NCBI RefSeq assembly: GCF_000281045.1
Contig: NW_008246087.1
Coordinates: forward strand, 224,640-253,502
DNA length: 28,863 nt
Reading direction: 5' to 3'
Origin: Saprolegnia diclina VS20
Lineage: Eukaryota > Oomycota > Saprolegniomycetes > Saprolegniales > Saprolegniaceae
Shown in pieces: positions 19,831 to 28,863 of this stretch. The notes below the pieces were generated by a model that was given only the letters and a program-made list of their open reading frames with translations, searched no databases and was not told the origin of the DNA. Position 1 is the stretch's first letter. Every line of letters begins with the position of its first letter. A program made the position numbers and the translations under genes.

Positions 19831-21297
19831 ATGACGACCACACATCCCGCTTACGTCCGCACGCTCGACAACCTCATCGACAACGAGCGCGTCACGCCGA
19901 CAGTGACGGCCTTTGCCGAAGCCGCCTTGTTTCCGTCGACCCAAGACGCGGCGACCGGCGCCATCTTGACGCCGCTTGTCGCCACCGCAGCCTCCGACGT
20001 TGATGCCGCGCTCGCCGCCGCGGACGCCCTGTACACGTCCGGCGCCTGGAGTCGCCTCCTATGTAGTCCCGAGCGCGACGTCGTGTTTGAGCGCTTTGCC
20101 AGCGAGCTCGAGACGCGCCACGAAGACATTCGGGTCGCCGAAATGATCGATGTCGGCGACCGCAACGCCATCTCCAACTACGGCCCGAGCGTCCTGCGGG
20201 ATCCTTCGCAGCTGCGCAGCCCGAGCCTCAAAGATGAAGCGAAGAACGTCGATGTATGGACACCGCTCGCGTCTGGCAAAGGCGCACTCAAAGCCGTTCC
20301 GCTGGGTCCTATCGTCGTCCTCGCGCCTACGAACGCACCCCTCGGGTCGTCGTTGATTCAAATTCTCTCGGCCATCTACTTTGGCTGTCCGGTGCTCGTC
20401 AAGCCGTCGCCGTACAGTCCGCACGCGTTCAACGTCTTTCTCGACGCAGTCCTCGCGGCCGACTTGCCCCGCGGGCTGATTCAGATCGTCCACGGCGGTG
20501 CGGCCGTCGCGACGCAGCTCATTGCGTCACCGCTCACGAAAGGCGTGTGCTTTACAGGCTCGACCCGCGTCGGGCTTGCGATCGCAGCGCTCTGTGCGCC
20601 GACGCTCAAGCCATATGCGCTCGAGCTTGGCGGCGTCAATCCCTTTGTGGTGCTGCCCGGCGCTGACGTGGACGCTGCGGTGGCTGGTCTTCTCAAGACC
20701 TTTTCGTGCATCAACGGCCAGTACTGCTGCGGCGCCTCGAACGTCCTCGTCCACGCCAGTCTCCGCGACGCGTTTGTGGAAGCGTTTGTACGCCAAGCAT
20801 CGACGTTCGCGATCGGCGACCCGCGCGACGAGACCAACACGATGGGCGCGCTCAACATGTGCATCGCAACGACCCTCCGCGCCACCGTGGCCAAGTTGCT
20901 GGAGCTCCCAGAGACGGTCGCAATTGCAGCGAGAGCCGTCAAGCTGCCCGAGACCGGCTACTACATGGCGCCAATGCTCCTCGAAGGCGTCGACTCGAGT
21001 GTCCAGGCCGAGCTTTTTGGCCCCGTCGCACTCCTGCGCACGTTCCAGACAATTTCCGATGTGATTGCGGAAGCGAACGCGGCGCCCGCGCGCCTCAAGA
21101 CGTACGTCTACGGAAAGGACGGCGACGAAACCATGGAGCGCTTCATTGATGCGATCGAGTGCGGCTGGATCGACGTCAACGAGTCGGAATTTGAAAACGC
21201 GGCCACCTTTGACTTCTCGCCGCTCTCGGGGTTTGGCCATGCCGACGGTGCCTTCTTCACGCGCCGCGTCTTGCGCAGCGCGCAGCCTCGTGTCTAG
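19831..21297 (+). CDS. Aldehyde dehydrogenase superfamily enzyme
   Basis: A 488-residue, intron-less NAD(P)-dependent aldehyde dehydrogenase. It shows the family's core features: PTNAPLGSSL in place of the oxyanion-hole PxNxP region, LVKPSPYSP (cofactor Lys), FTGSTRVG (dinucleotide-binding GST loop), catalytic Glu at residue 265 in LELGGVNP, and catalytic Cys at residue 299 in NGQYCCGAS. It ends with FGPVALLRTF and a FDFSPLSGFGHADGAF segment. The start at 19831 (MTTTHPAYVRTLDNL) gives the normal family length. The substrate cannot be told from sequence. It appears to be a single gene with its own promoter, downstream of Kintoun. Confidence 0.85.
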   Translation: MTTTHPAYVRTLDNLIDNERVTPTVTAFAEAALFPSTQDAATGAILTPLVATAASDVDAALAAADALYTSGAWSRLLCSPERDVVFERFASELETRHEDIRVAEMIDVGDRNAISNYGPSVLRDPSQLRSPSLKDEAKNVDVWTPLASGKGALKAVPLGPIVVLAPTNAPLGSSLIQILSAIYFGCPVLVKPSPYSPHAFNVFLDAVLAADLPRGLIQIVHGGAAVATQLIASPLTKGVCFTGSTRVGLAIAALCAPTLKPYALELGGVNPFVVLPGADVDAAVAGLLKTFSCINGQYCCGASNVLVHASLRDAFVEAFVRQASTFAIGDPRDETNTMGALNMCIATTLRATVAKLLELPETVAIAARAVKLPETGYYMAPMLLEGVDSSVQAELFGPVALLRTFQTISDVIAEANAAPARLKTYVYGKDGDETMERFIDAIECGWIDVNESEFENAATFDFSPLSGFGHADGAFFTRRVLRSAQPRV

Positions 21298-21592
21298 AGT
21301 CAAGGTATAAATTGAGAAATTTTCAACGAAAGCTTTCTTTGTCATGGCACCAAAGTACAGTACGAGCGAGTACCATGATACAAAGCAACTCGTGCCAGAA
21401 CTGGGCTTGGCGTGAGGAGGCCAGTGGTCGTGGCAGGCAAGCGATTTCGGGCGACTGGAAGCGCCTGTTTGCGCTGGTGACGCCGAGGACGAGTGGACAT
21501 TCGAATTTGCCTTTCTACACGGAAATAGTGTGTGTTGGAATCTTTCGCAAAAGATCGCAGTGCACAGACGACCGTTGGCGACGACGACGACG
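21298..21592. other. Intergenic, BBS2 promoter region
   Basis: A 295-bp space between the ALDH stop and the BBS2 start. No gene is seen on either strand; the long antisense frame crossing it is a shadow of the ALDH gene. Confidence 0.5.
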
Positions 21593-24225
21593 ATGCTGCC
21601 GTCGTTCAAGCTGCACATGCAGCAAGCGATTTTGGCGCGCTTGGCCAAAGTCGGCAAGTTTGATGGGACGCACCCGTCGCTGACCTGCGCGACGAGCTCG
21701 GGCAAGGTCTTCCTCCACAGTCCACACGAGCCCAACGAGACCGAGTCGGCGCCAAGTGTTCGGTTCCTCAACATCAATCGGCAAATTTCGGCGTTGAGCG
21801 TCGGCAAGTTCAAGGACAATGACGACGGCGACACGCTCATCGTGGGCACACAGGCCAACATACTCGGCTACAACGTCGAGAAAAACTCGGACACGTTCTA
21901 CAAGGACGTGCCAGATGGCGTCAACACCATGCTGTTTGGCTCGCTTCCGACGATCCCATCGCGCATGGTCATCGTCGGCGGCAACTGCTCGATCCAGGTA
22001 TAAAATCTTCTCCGAATCATTGTCTATAACGAGTGTGGCGCTAGGGCTTTGACAAGGAGGGCACGGAGCTTTTCTGGACGGTCACAGGCGACAACGTGAC
22101 AGCGATGACGATCTGCGACGTCTCGGGCAGTGGCAAGGACGAGCTTGTCGTTGGGTCGGACGACTTTGAGATTCGCGCGTTCCATCAAGAAGACGTTGTC
22201 TGCGAGTGCCACGAGTCGAGTCGCATCGTCGACTTGTGCGCGATCGACAAACACCTCTTTGGGTATGCCCTTGAGAACGGTACTGTCGGCGTCTACAAGG
22301 GCAAGCACCGCGTCTGGCGCGTCAAGAGCAAGAACGTTCCGACGTCCATCAACGCCTTTGACATCAACGGCGACGGCGACAAGGAGGTATTCCGTTTCGA
22401 ATGTTGTCTTGTCGTGACGCCACGTGTGTAGATTGTGATTGGCTGGAGCAACGGCCGCTTTGAAGCGCGCAACCTCACGAACGGCGAAGTCGTGTACCGC
22501 GATACGTTTGCAGCGCCGATTGCGGCCGTCTTGACCGCCGATTATTGCACGCGTGGCCAAGAAGAAGTGCTGTGTTGCGCCCAGGACGGCGAGGTACAAA
22601 TAGTGTTACTATAGCATGCACTTTCGATCGATGGTAGATCCGCGGGTACCTCTTTGCAGGTGGCATGGGGGCCAACGCCGTCGCGGCCAGCGCGCTCATG
22701 CCCGACCACGTCTCGGCCGAAGAAAAGGAAGTCCAGGAACTCATCAAATCCAAAGCCAATTTGGCCGCGGAGCTCAAGGCGTTTGAGAACGCTGTCGCCA
22801 AGACGACAAAGAGCACGAACGCACGCCTCGCCCCCGCGACGCGGTGAGTATTGCGATGCAACTTTAAGCTCAGAATGGCCAGTAGCATCACGATCAAGGC
22901 ATCGGCGTCCATGGCGAGCGCGAGCATCGAGCTGGCGGTCTCGACCGACACGGAAAATGTCATCAAGGTAGATCGAGTGCATTTCTATGCATTGGTCGCT
23001 GGAAATAATGCATAGATGGTCGTGGTGTACGACTATGATGCTGGTATCTTTGATGGCGAGTCGCTCGTGCTGCGGCCAGCGACGCCGAGTCCGACGGCCA
23101 CGGTGCAGATTCGGTCGGTCCAAAAGACAGCTGCGGCCAAATTGCACTTTAAAGTGCTGGTACGTTTTCAGTCTACAAACGACATGACAGTATTGTCATC
23201 GTTAGGTGGGCACGCGTGGCAATGCGTCTGTCTTCCATGTGTTTGAAGAGCACTTTCAGCTGCCCAAGTTTGGCGTGTTTTCGCTGCTCAAGCCGCCGCC
23301 CAAGGACCGCCCGCTCGGCGTCGTTAGGTTTCGCACGCTCTCCAAGATGCAACAACAAGTGACGTTGACCAATGTACTATTGCATCGTTATAGACAACCT
23401 GTATAGTTTGGCGCGTGGGTCAAGTCGGCTTTCCTGCTCTCGGACCCGATCGAAGAGAGCCCCAACCACGACTTGTACTTTCGTCACATTGGCGGCAAGA
23501 TGGACCTCGCGATTGTTGTCACCCCCAACGACGTACAATCTGTCTATTGGGTGCAACCTTGTCCGTATTTCGCGTAGACGTTTCTCCATATCGACGACAT
23601 GGCCATGGCAGCCGAGATTGTCCAAGACCTCTGCTCGTACCTCCAGGTTTGCCGCCACTTTCGACTCGACGAGTAAGGATCGCGAGTAGATTGAAGAGCT
23701 GGCGTCGATTGCAGACTTTCCCAAGCAAATGGCCGAGTTTCGAGACCTCCTTGTGCGGGTAAAGAGCTCCTGTTTGTCTCTTTCCCGACAGCATTTGTTC
23801 GTCTAGGTCGATGACTGCAACAGCATCCGGCTCAAGCTCACGGGCGAAATGGCCGACGACTCGAACCAAATCAAGAACCTCGTCATCCGCGCCGAAGACG
23901 CGCGTCTCCTCAACGACATGTACTTGACAAACCAAGACGATGTGATTTAGTGGTTTCGGCGATTAGGGGTCGCATGCGCAGCTACTACGCCGAGCTCTTT
24001 ACCCTAAACAACCAGCTCCTCGGCGAATATACAAAGCGCAGCACCAACCATCAAGCGCTCTTGGATGCACTCAAGGAGGTCAACAACATGATCCAGCTCG
24101 CTGCGCGGCTTCGCGTCGGCCAGGCCAAGTCGAGCGTCGTCGTCGCTTGCCGAAAGGCCATCAAGGCCAACAACATCCACGCGCTCTTTTACATCGTCAA
24201 GACGGGCATGGAAGAGACGCGCTAA
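21593..24225 (+). CDS. BBS2: BBS2, BBSome subunit
   Basis: A core subunit of the BBSome, the coat-like complex that moves membrane proteins in cilia. Twelve exons: 21593-21997, 22045-22386, 22432-22593, 22638-22843, 22886-22967, 23016-23159, 23206-23373, 23407-23532, 23578-23646, 23690-23758, 23807-23919, 23967-24225. All junctions hold frame, giving 714 residues, close to the human protein (721). The N-terminal beta-propeller begins MLPSFKLHMQQAILA and includes DGTHPSLTCATSSGKVFLH, GVNTMLFGSL and FDINGDGDKE. A coiled coil follows (EEKEVQELIKSKANLAAELK). The C-terminal part includes IEELASIADFPKQMAEF, VIRAEDARLLNDM, LYNL-like FTLNNQLLGEY and AARLRVGQAKSSVVVACRKA, which are diagnostic for BBS2. 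Intron 23374-23406 is only 33 nt. Confidence 0.93.
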
Positions 24226-24266
24226 GCATGCGTTCTTGTATAATCATTCTTGCATATACAAGTTGT

Positions 24267-24855
24267 CTATTTGCTCTGGCCCTTGGCCTCGTCGTCCGCC
24301 TGTGTCTTGGCGTCGGACGTGTCTTTGGCGCTGGCTTTAGTATCGGCACTTTTCGCATCGTCCTTGGCATCGGCTTGAAATTTGCGCTTGCCCTTCGTCT
24401 CGGTCGCCGCCCGCTTGCGCATAAACTTCATCAAGTTGAAGAAGGCTTGGTAGTCCATGGATGCGAGGACAATGTCGAGGTACTGACTCGCCTTGGGGTC
24501 CGCCTTGACCGCCTACGCGCCGCTGAACGCCTCATAGACTTGACAGGTGACAACGAACCGCCCGACAGCGCTTGCCAAAGTCTGCCTCGGTGATGTTGTG
24601 CGCCTCGTAGAACCCTGGCATGAATGAGGTTTCATGCATCGGTCAAGGAAGCGTCGTACGCTGCATGTGGTCTTCGAAGAGCGTCTGGAACTTGTGAAAG
24701 ATGGCCGTGTACTCGAGCCTGTGCTCCTCTTCGTCGGAAAACGTGAGCGCGTGCGAGAGGAAAAAATCCTCGAACGCCGCTTGGAACTCGGCGCTCGCAA
24801 TGAACACCATGAGCTCGCGGATCATGTCGTCCTGGATGCTACCGACGTCCATCAT
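24267..24855 (-). CDS. BART-domain protein (CFAP36 / ARL2BP-like)
   Basis: A 165-residue protein with a BART domain, the fold that binds ARL2/ARL3 GTPases and is found in ciliary proteins such as CFAP36 and ARL2BP. Exons 24855-24660, 24614-24559 and 24512-24267; introns of 45 and 46 nt restore frame (phases 1 and 0). Motifs: MIRELMVFIASAEFQAAFED, SDEEEHRLEYTAIFHKFQTL, FYEAHNITEADFG, DPKASQYLDIVLASMDYQAF and FNLMKFMRKR. A Lys/Ala/Asp-rich tail follows. The start MMDVGSIQDD at 24855 directly precedes the first helix. The pattern QYLDIVLASMDYQAF is closer to CFAP36 than to ARL2BP. Its stop lies about 40 bp from that of convergent BBS2. Confidence 0.75.
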
Positions 24856-25257
24856 GGTGCCACTCGGTGTCTTTGAGAAACCCGTCGTTTCCGAAAACAA
24901 ACGCCAAACCGTTAATTAATCCATTAATGGCCGTTGACCGACGGCAACCACCAAGCTTCGAGACCGCCGACAGGCAATTGGAGCAATCAACTTTGAGCAA
25001 GAGGACAAGATATTAACATGTTGACGTGTTTACAGCGAGCAAGCACCTTCAGACCACGTATCTAGTATCGAGGGACCTTCATTGACCCAGTTTACGGGCT
25101 TAGGTTATTCGGGTGGCTCCGATCCCATTCAAATGAATACAAACTCGATGTAGCCGTCAAGGCCAGAGCTTTGCATCTCTACCCTTTGCGCTAATGAAAA
25201 GTGAAGCGTCGATCGAAACAATATTGAGACTTTAATTCAGCTGAGTTACGAGTCTTT
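24856..25257. other. Intergenic between BART and ABCC genes
   Basis: No gene is seen. The part near 24910-24930 holds two adjacent palindromes, TTAATTAA and CCATTAATGG, about 60 bp upstream of the BART start and in the expected place for its promoter. The rest would be the downstream flank of the ABCC gene. Confidence 0.5.
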
Positions 25258-28200
25258 TTACATCTGGAGGTGCGCCTGCTCGGCGAGCTTGGCAAACGAC
25301 CCGTCCGGAATCGCCAGCAGCGCCGTCGGCGTGTCGTACTCGACCACACGACCCGCATCGAGCACCAGAATCAGGTCCGAGTCGATGATCGTATCGAGCC
25401 GATGGGCGATGATGAGCATCGTGATACCGACAAAGCACTCCTTGATGGTCGCCTGGATGCGCTTGTCCGACTCGAGGTCGATGTTGGCCGTCGCTTCATC
25501 GAGGACGACCACCTTGCTCTTCCGGAGCAAAGCGCGCGCAATGCAGAGCAGCTGGCGCTGGCCCACGGAAAAGTTGCTGCCGCGCTCGGCCACCTCGTCG
25601 TCCAGCGACGCAATGCCGTCACCCAAGTGCACTTGCTTGAGGACCGTCCAGAGCTCGTCGTCGGATGCCGAACCCGACGGATCCAAGTTGAAGCGCAACG
25701 AGCCAGAGAAGAGCACTGGGTCTTGCGGGATGATCGTGAGCCGCGACCGGAGCGTCGTCACCGACACGTTGGCGATGTTGACGTCATCGATGACAATCGA
25801 CCCGGTGGCGCTCGGCACCATGCGAAAGAGCGCGGCCATGAGCGAGCTCTTACCGGAGCCGGTGCGACCGCAGATGCCGACCTTGGCGCCCGACGGCACC
25901 GAGAACGACACTTGGTTGAGGACGAGGTCGAGGTGTTCGCGGTACCGCATCGAGTAGTCGCCAAAGGTGATGACACCCTGCGCCGGCCACGACGCGTCGA
26001 CAGTGGCGTGATCCACGGTCGTATCATCTTCACTAGGCAAGGCCTCGTAGGCGCTGAGGCGCTCGACCGACGTCATGAGATTCTCGACGGTGTTCATCAT
26101 CTTGGACATGTTGGACAAGAAGCCCGAGAGCTGCGACGCATACGTAAGCGTGAGCCCGGCGGCAGCAATACCGATCGAGGCTTTGGTCAAAATGCAGATG
26201 AAGGCGACGCCGGCGATGATACCCGAGCTGAGCCAGTCGAGACGCATCTGGAACCAGCGGGCCGAGCACTGAAACAAGAACGAGAAGCTTACGTAGTGGT
26301 CAATCGCTGCTCGCTGCTTCGTTAGGAAGCTCTCGGTCATGTTGAACGCGCGGATGGTCGAGAGACCGCTGAGCGTCTCTGAGACCAAGGTCACGACCGG
26401 TGTGCGGCTGATGCTCTCGAGCCGCTTGAGCTCGCCCGACGTCTTGTTGTAGTACTGCTGCACCTTGTAAAAGAGGAAGGCGAGCGGCGCGTAGACCACG
26501 AGAATCCACGGCGTCGAGATGACGCACACGATGAGGACCGCCACGATCTGGAAGAGAAACTGCAGAAGCAACAGACCAAAGTACGGCAGCTGCGAGTCGG
26601 TTTGGTCCAAGTCGCTCGAGAACCGGTTGAGGATACGACCCATGGGCGTCACGTCAAAGAAGGTCGGGACGGGCGCGCCAATGACCTTGTGCAGCAGCAT
26701 CGCATGGAGCGACTGCGAGCACTTGATTGCAACCATGAGCACGTACAGAGATCGACCGTAGACGAGGAAGACCGAGACAACCGCGCACCCGAGGTAGATG
26801 TACCCGGACGAGAGTTTGGTCATCATGGTGGTGTGGTTGGACCAATAGCTCATGAACCAGTCGGTCATGGCCAGCGCCGTCTGCGAGACCGTAAAGAACG
26901 TGATGATGGACGCTGCAACGACCGCCCTGCAGGATATACAGTTAGCCTTCCCGAGGGCTAGTCCATGAAGAGACAGTACCCGTTGTAGCCACTCGAGCCA
27001 AAATATGTCTTGTACGTCTTGGCCGAGACGGCACCCTTGGCGCGATCTTCCTTGTCCATGAGCCCGCCGCCCTTTTTCGGGCTAATCGGCTTGGCAGTCT
27101 TCTTGGCGTCATCCGTGCTATCGACCTTGTCGGCATCTGCGTCTTCCGTGGACGAGCCCGATTCGGTGAAGTTCATCAGATGCGGGAACGTCGACTTGAG
27201 CGACTCGTACGTGCCGTCGCCGACGATCGACCCGTTGTCCATGAGCAGCACACGATCGGCGAGCGGCAGAAAATGGTAATGGCTGTTGAGCACCAGAACC
27301 GTCGTCTTGCCCCCAAGGAGGCCGCGAATGCACTCGTGAAAGACCGCAGTTGCCACGTGCACGTCGAGGGCGCTGAGCGGGTCGTCGAGGAGGTAGATGT
27401 CGGCCTTGCGGTGGTACACGCCGCGGGCAAGGCTCACGCGCGCCTTTTGGCCGCCGCTCAAGTTGATACCGCGCTCGCCAATCTCGGTCGCGTCACCGTC
27501 CGGTAGCATCGCAAGGTCCGGCTCGAGCTGGCATGCAGAAAGCACCGCGTTGTAGTAGTCGTCGTCGCAGACGGAGTGGAAGAGAATGTTCTTCTTGAGC
27601 GTCGCGTGCTGGATCCAGGCTTCTTGGTTGACGTACGAGATGTTGCCGACAACGTGGCGGACACCACCGACTTGGTGGATCTCGCCGAGGATCGCGCTCA
27701 CGAGACTCGACTTGCCACTGCCGACGGGGCCGACCACGATCGTGAGGCTCCCGGGCGTCAGCGAAAACGTCAGGTTCTGCAGCGTGAGCGGCGGCGCCTC
27801 CGAGACCGTCGCTGGCGCGGCCCAGCTGAACGCAGCGTCTGTCATCTCGACTGTCGACGGGCCTTGTTGAATCGCGAGACCTAGCGCACATTGAGCTACA
27901 GCACACAAAAGGAGAGAAGCGCGTACTCGAGGTCGCGACCTCGTCGGACGACAAGTACTTGCTGATGCGCTGGCACGACGCGACCATCTCGGATGTCATC
28001 ATGACGGCGGTGGAAAAGACCGTGCACGGGAACCGCGCAATGTTCATGTAGGCAAGCGCCGTGAACGCGACAGGCGACGTGAGCTCATTGCCAAGAGCGA
28101 CGTAGACCATGAGGCAGATTGCGAGCGAGATGACGGGCGCAATGTACAACACGACCGTGTTGAACACCCGCCGTGTCTGGTACGCCTTGAGCAGCACGAG

Positions 28201-28863
28201 CTCTCGGTCGCGGATCGCCGCCAACTGCGCCTCCAAGCTCGCCTCCCACGCGTAGAGCTTGACGACGCGGATGCCCTGGAGCACTTCGTTGGTGAGTTTG
28301 ACGCGCTCGGCTTGGACCTTGAGGATATCGCGGCGGACCTCGCCGACCTTGCGTCCCGAGACAAAACCAACGTAGAGGAAGAGAAGCATCACGGCGCCGC
28401 CGCAGACACCGACGACCGCGCCGAGCTGGTGGCCAATCATAATGTAGACAGCGACGAGCATGACGGGGCCGATGACAGCCCAGTAGCCAAAACTAAAGCC
28501 CATAAAGAGACGCTCGGCGTCGACGGACGCAAGCGTGACGACCTCGCCGGTGGTCATTTCTTGTTTGGCGAATCCCGAGAGCTGAAGCGTCTTGCGGAAG
28601 ACCATGTCGATCGCAATGGACTTGGCGTTGCAGCCCGTGTGCGTGTTGGCGTACTGCGCATAGTCAATGAGCGTCACCGAGAGAAACGAGAGGAGCGTGA
28701 GGAGCGTCGCGAGCACGTAGCCGTTGTTGATGTGCATGGACGTGTGGACGACCGGGTCTTCAGCGAGGTACTGCAAGATGGACTGGATCAAGATGGGCTG
28801 CAGGAGCATAATACCCGCGTACGCCAAATAGAGGAACAGGCCCCCGAGGATCTGGGCGCGGAA
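25258..28863 (-). CDS. ABCC/MRP-type ABC transporter (N-terminus beyond window)
   Basis: A multidrug-resistance-associated (subfamily C) exporter of conjugates and organic anions, read from the right edge leftward. Exons: 28863-27927 (TMD1), 27880-26980 (NBD1), 26926-25258 (TMD2, NBD2). Introns 27881-27926 and 26927-26979 keep frame. TMD1 includes FRKTLQLSGFAKQEMTTGEV and EVLQGIRVVKLYAWE, both ABCC hallmarks. NBD1: GPVGSGKSSL, NLSGGQKARV, IYLLDDPLSALD. NBD2: GRTGSGKSSL, FSVGQRQLLCIARALL, VVVLDEATANID. As in other MRPs, NBD1 has Asp where the catalytic Glu would be (DDP), while NBD2 keeps Glu, so one ATP site is probably degenerate. The linker after NBD1 is acidic/Lys-rich (DADKVDSTDDAKKTAK). 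The frame is open at the window end, so the N-terminus is missing. Confidence 0.92.

Noticed and set aside
20527-21861. 444-codon minus-strand open frame
   Set aside because: It mirrors the ALDH gene and its flank. The plus strand carries a complete enzyme with catalytic residues.
25270-26325. 351-codon plus-strand open frame in the ABCC gene
   Set aside because: It is antisense to NBD2/TMD2 of the transporter, Arg/Glu-rich, with no motif.

Overview
The window looks like a gene-dense chromosome segment of a flagellate, filamentous stramenopile, most likely an oomycete of the Saprolegniales type. This is inference from style and content: GC-rich third codon positions, genes 40-400 bp apart, many tiny introns (mostly 33-57 nt, donors usually GTACG/GTATG, acceptors usually TAG), flagellar genes (Kintoun, BBS2, a BART-domain protein), a SWEET sugar transporter and large ABC transporters. 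A 100-N scaffold gap lies at 16108-16207.

Layout. 1-1571: no convincing gene, only short repeats and a hairpin. 1572-6360 (+): ABCA-type full transporter with one frame break near 2560 and a 3' end that runs into the next gene. 6243-12874 (+): the most unusual part, a tandem array of four related, variously eroded copies of a gene combining a new N-terminal domain, a Lys/Arg-rich linker, a caspase-like CHAT protease domain and a STAND-type P-loop NTPase. Copy 1 (6243-8669) keeps the His/Cys dyad and the Walker motifs. Copies at 9541, 9887 and 11464 are fragments or internally deleted. A possible minus-strand gene remnant sits between copies 1 and 2. 12982-14553 (+): divergent CDP-diacylglycerol-synthase-like membrane protein. 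14656-15527 (-): SWEET transporter. 15678-16294 (+): FKBP12-like prolyl isomerase interrupted by the gap. 16357-16868 (-): small coiled-coil protein, divergent from Kintoun (16992-19401, +). 19831-21297 (+): aldehyde dehydrogenase. 21593-24225 (+): BBS2. 24267-24855 (-): BART-domain protein. 25258-28863 (-): ABCC/MRP transporter, cut by the window edge.

How the genes relate. Kintoun (dynein arm preassembly), BBS2 (BBSome) and the BART protein (ARL2/ARL3-linked ciliary role) form a loose flagellar neighbourhood, with BBS2 and BART convergent and only about 40 bp apart. The ABC and SWEET genes are membrane transporters. The CHAT-STAND array resembles NLR-like or caspase-like death/defence gene families, which commonly expand and decay in tandem; a role in immunity or self-recognition is inference only. 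Reading frames were checked across most introns listed below. Exon models of the CHAT-STAND linker and middle part remain uncertain.
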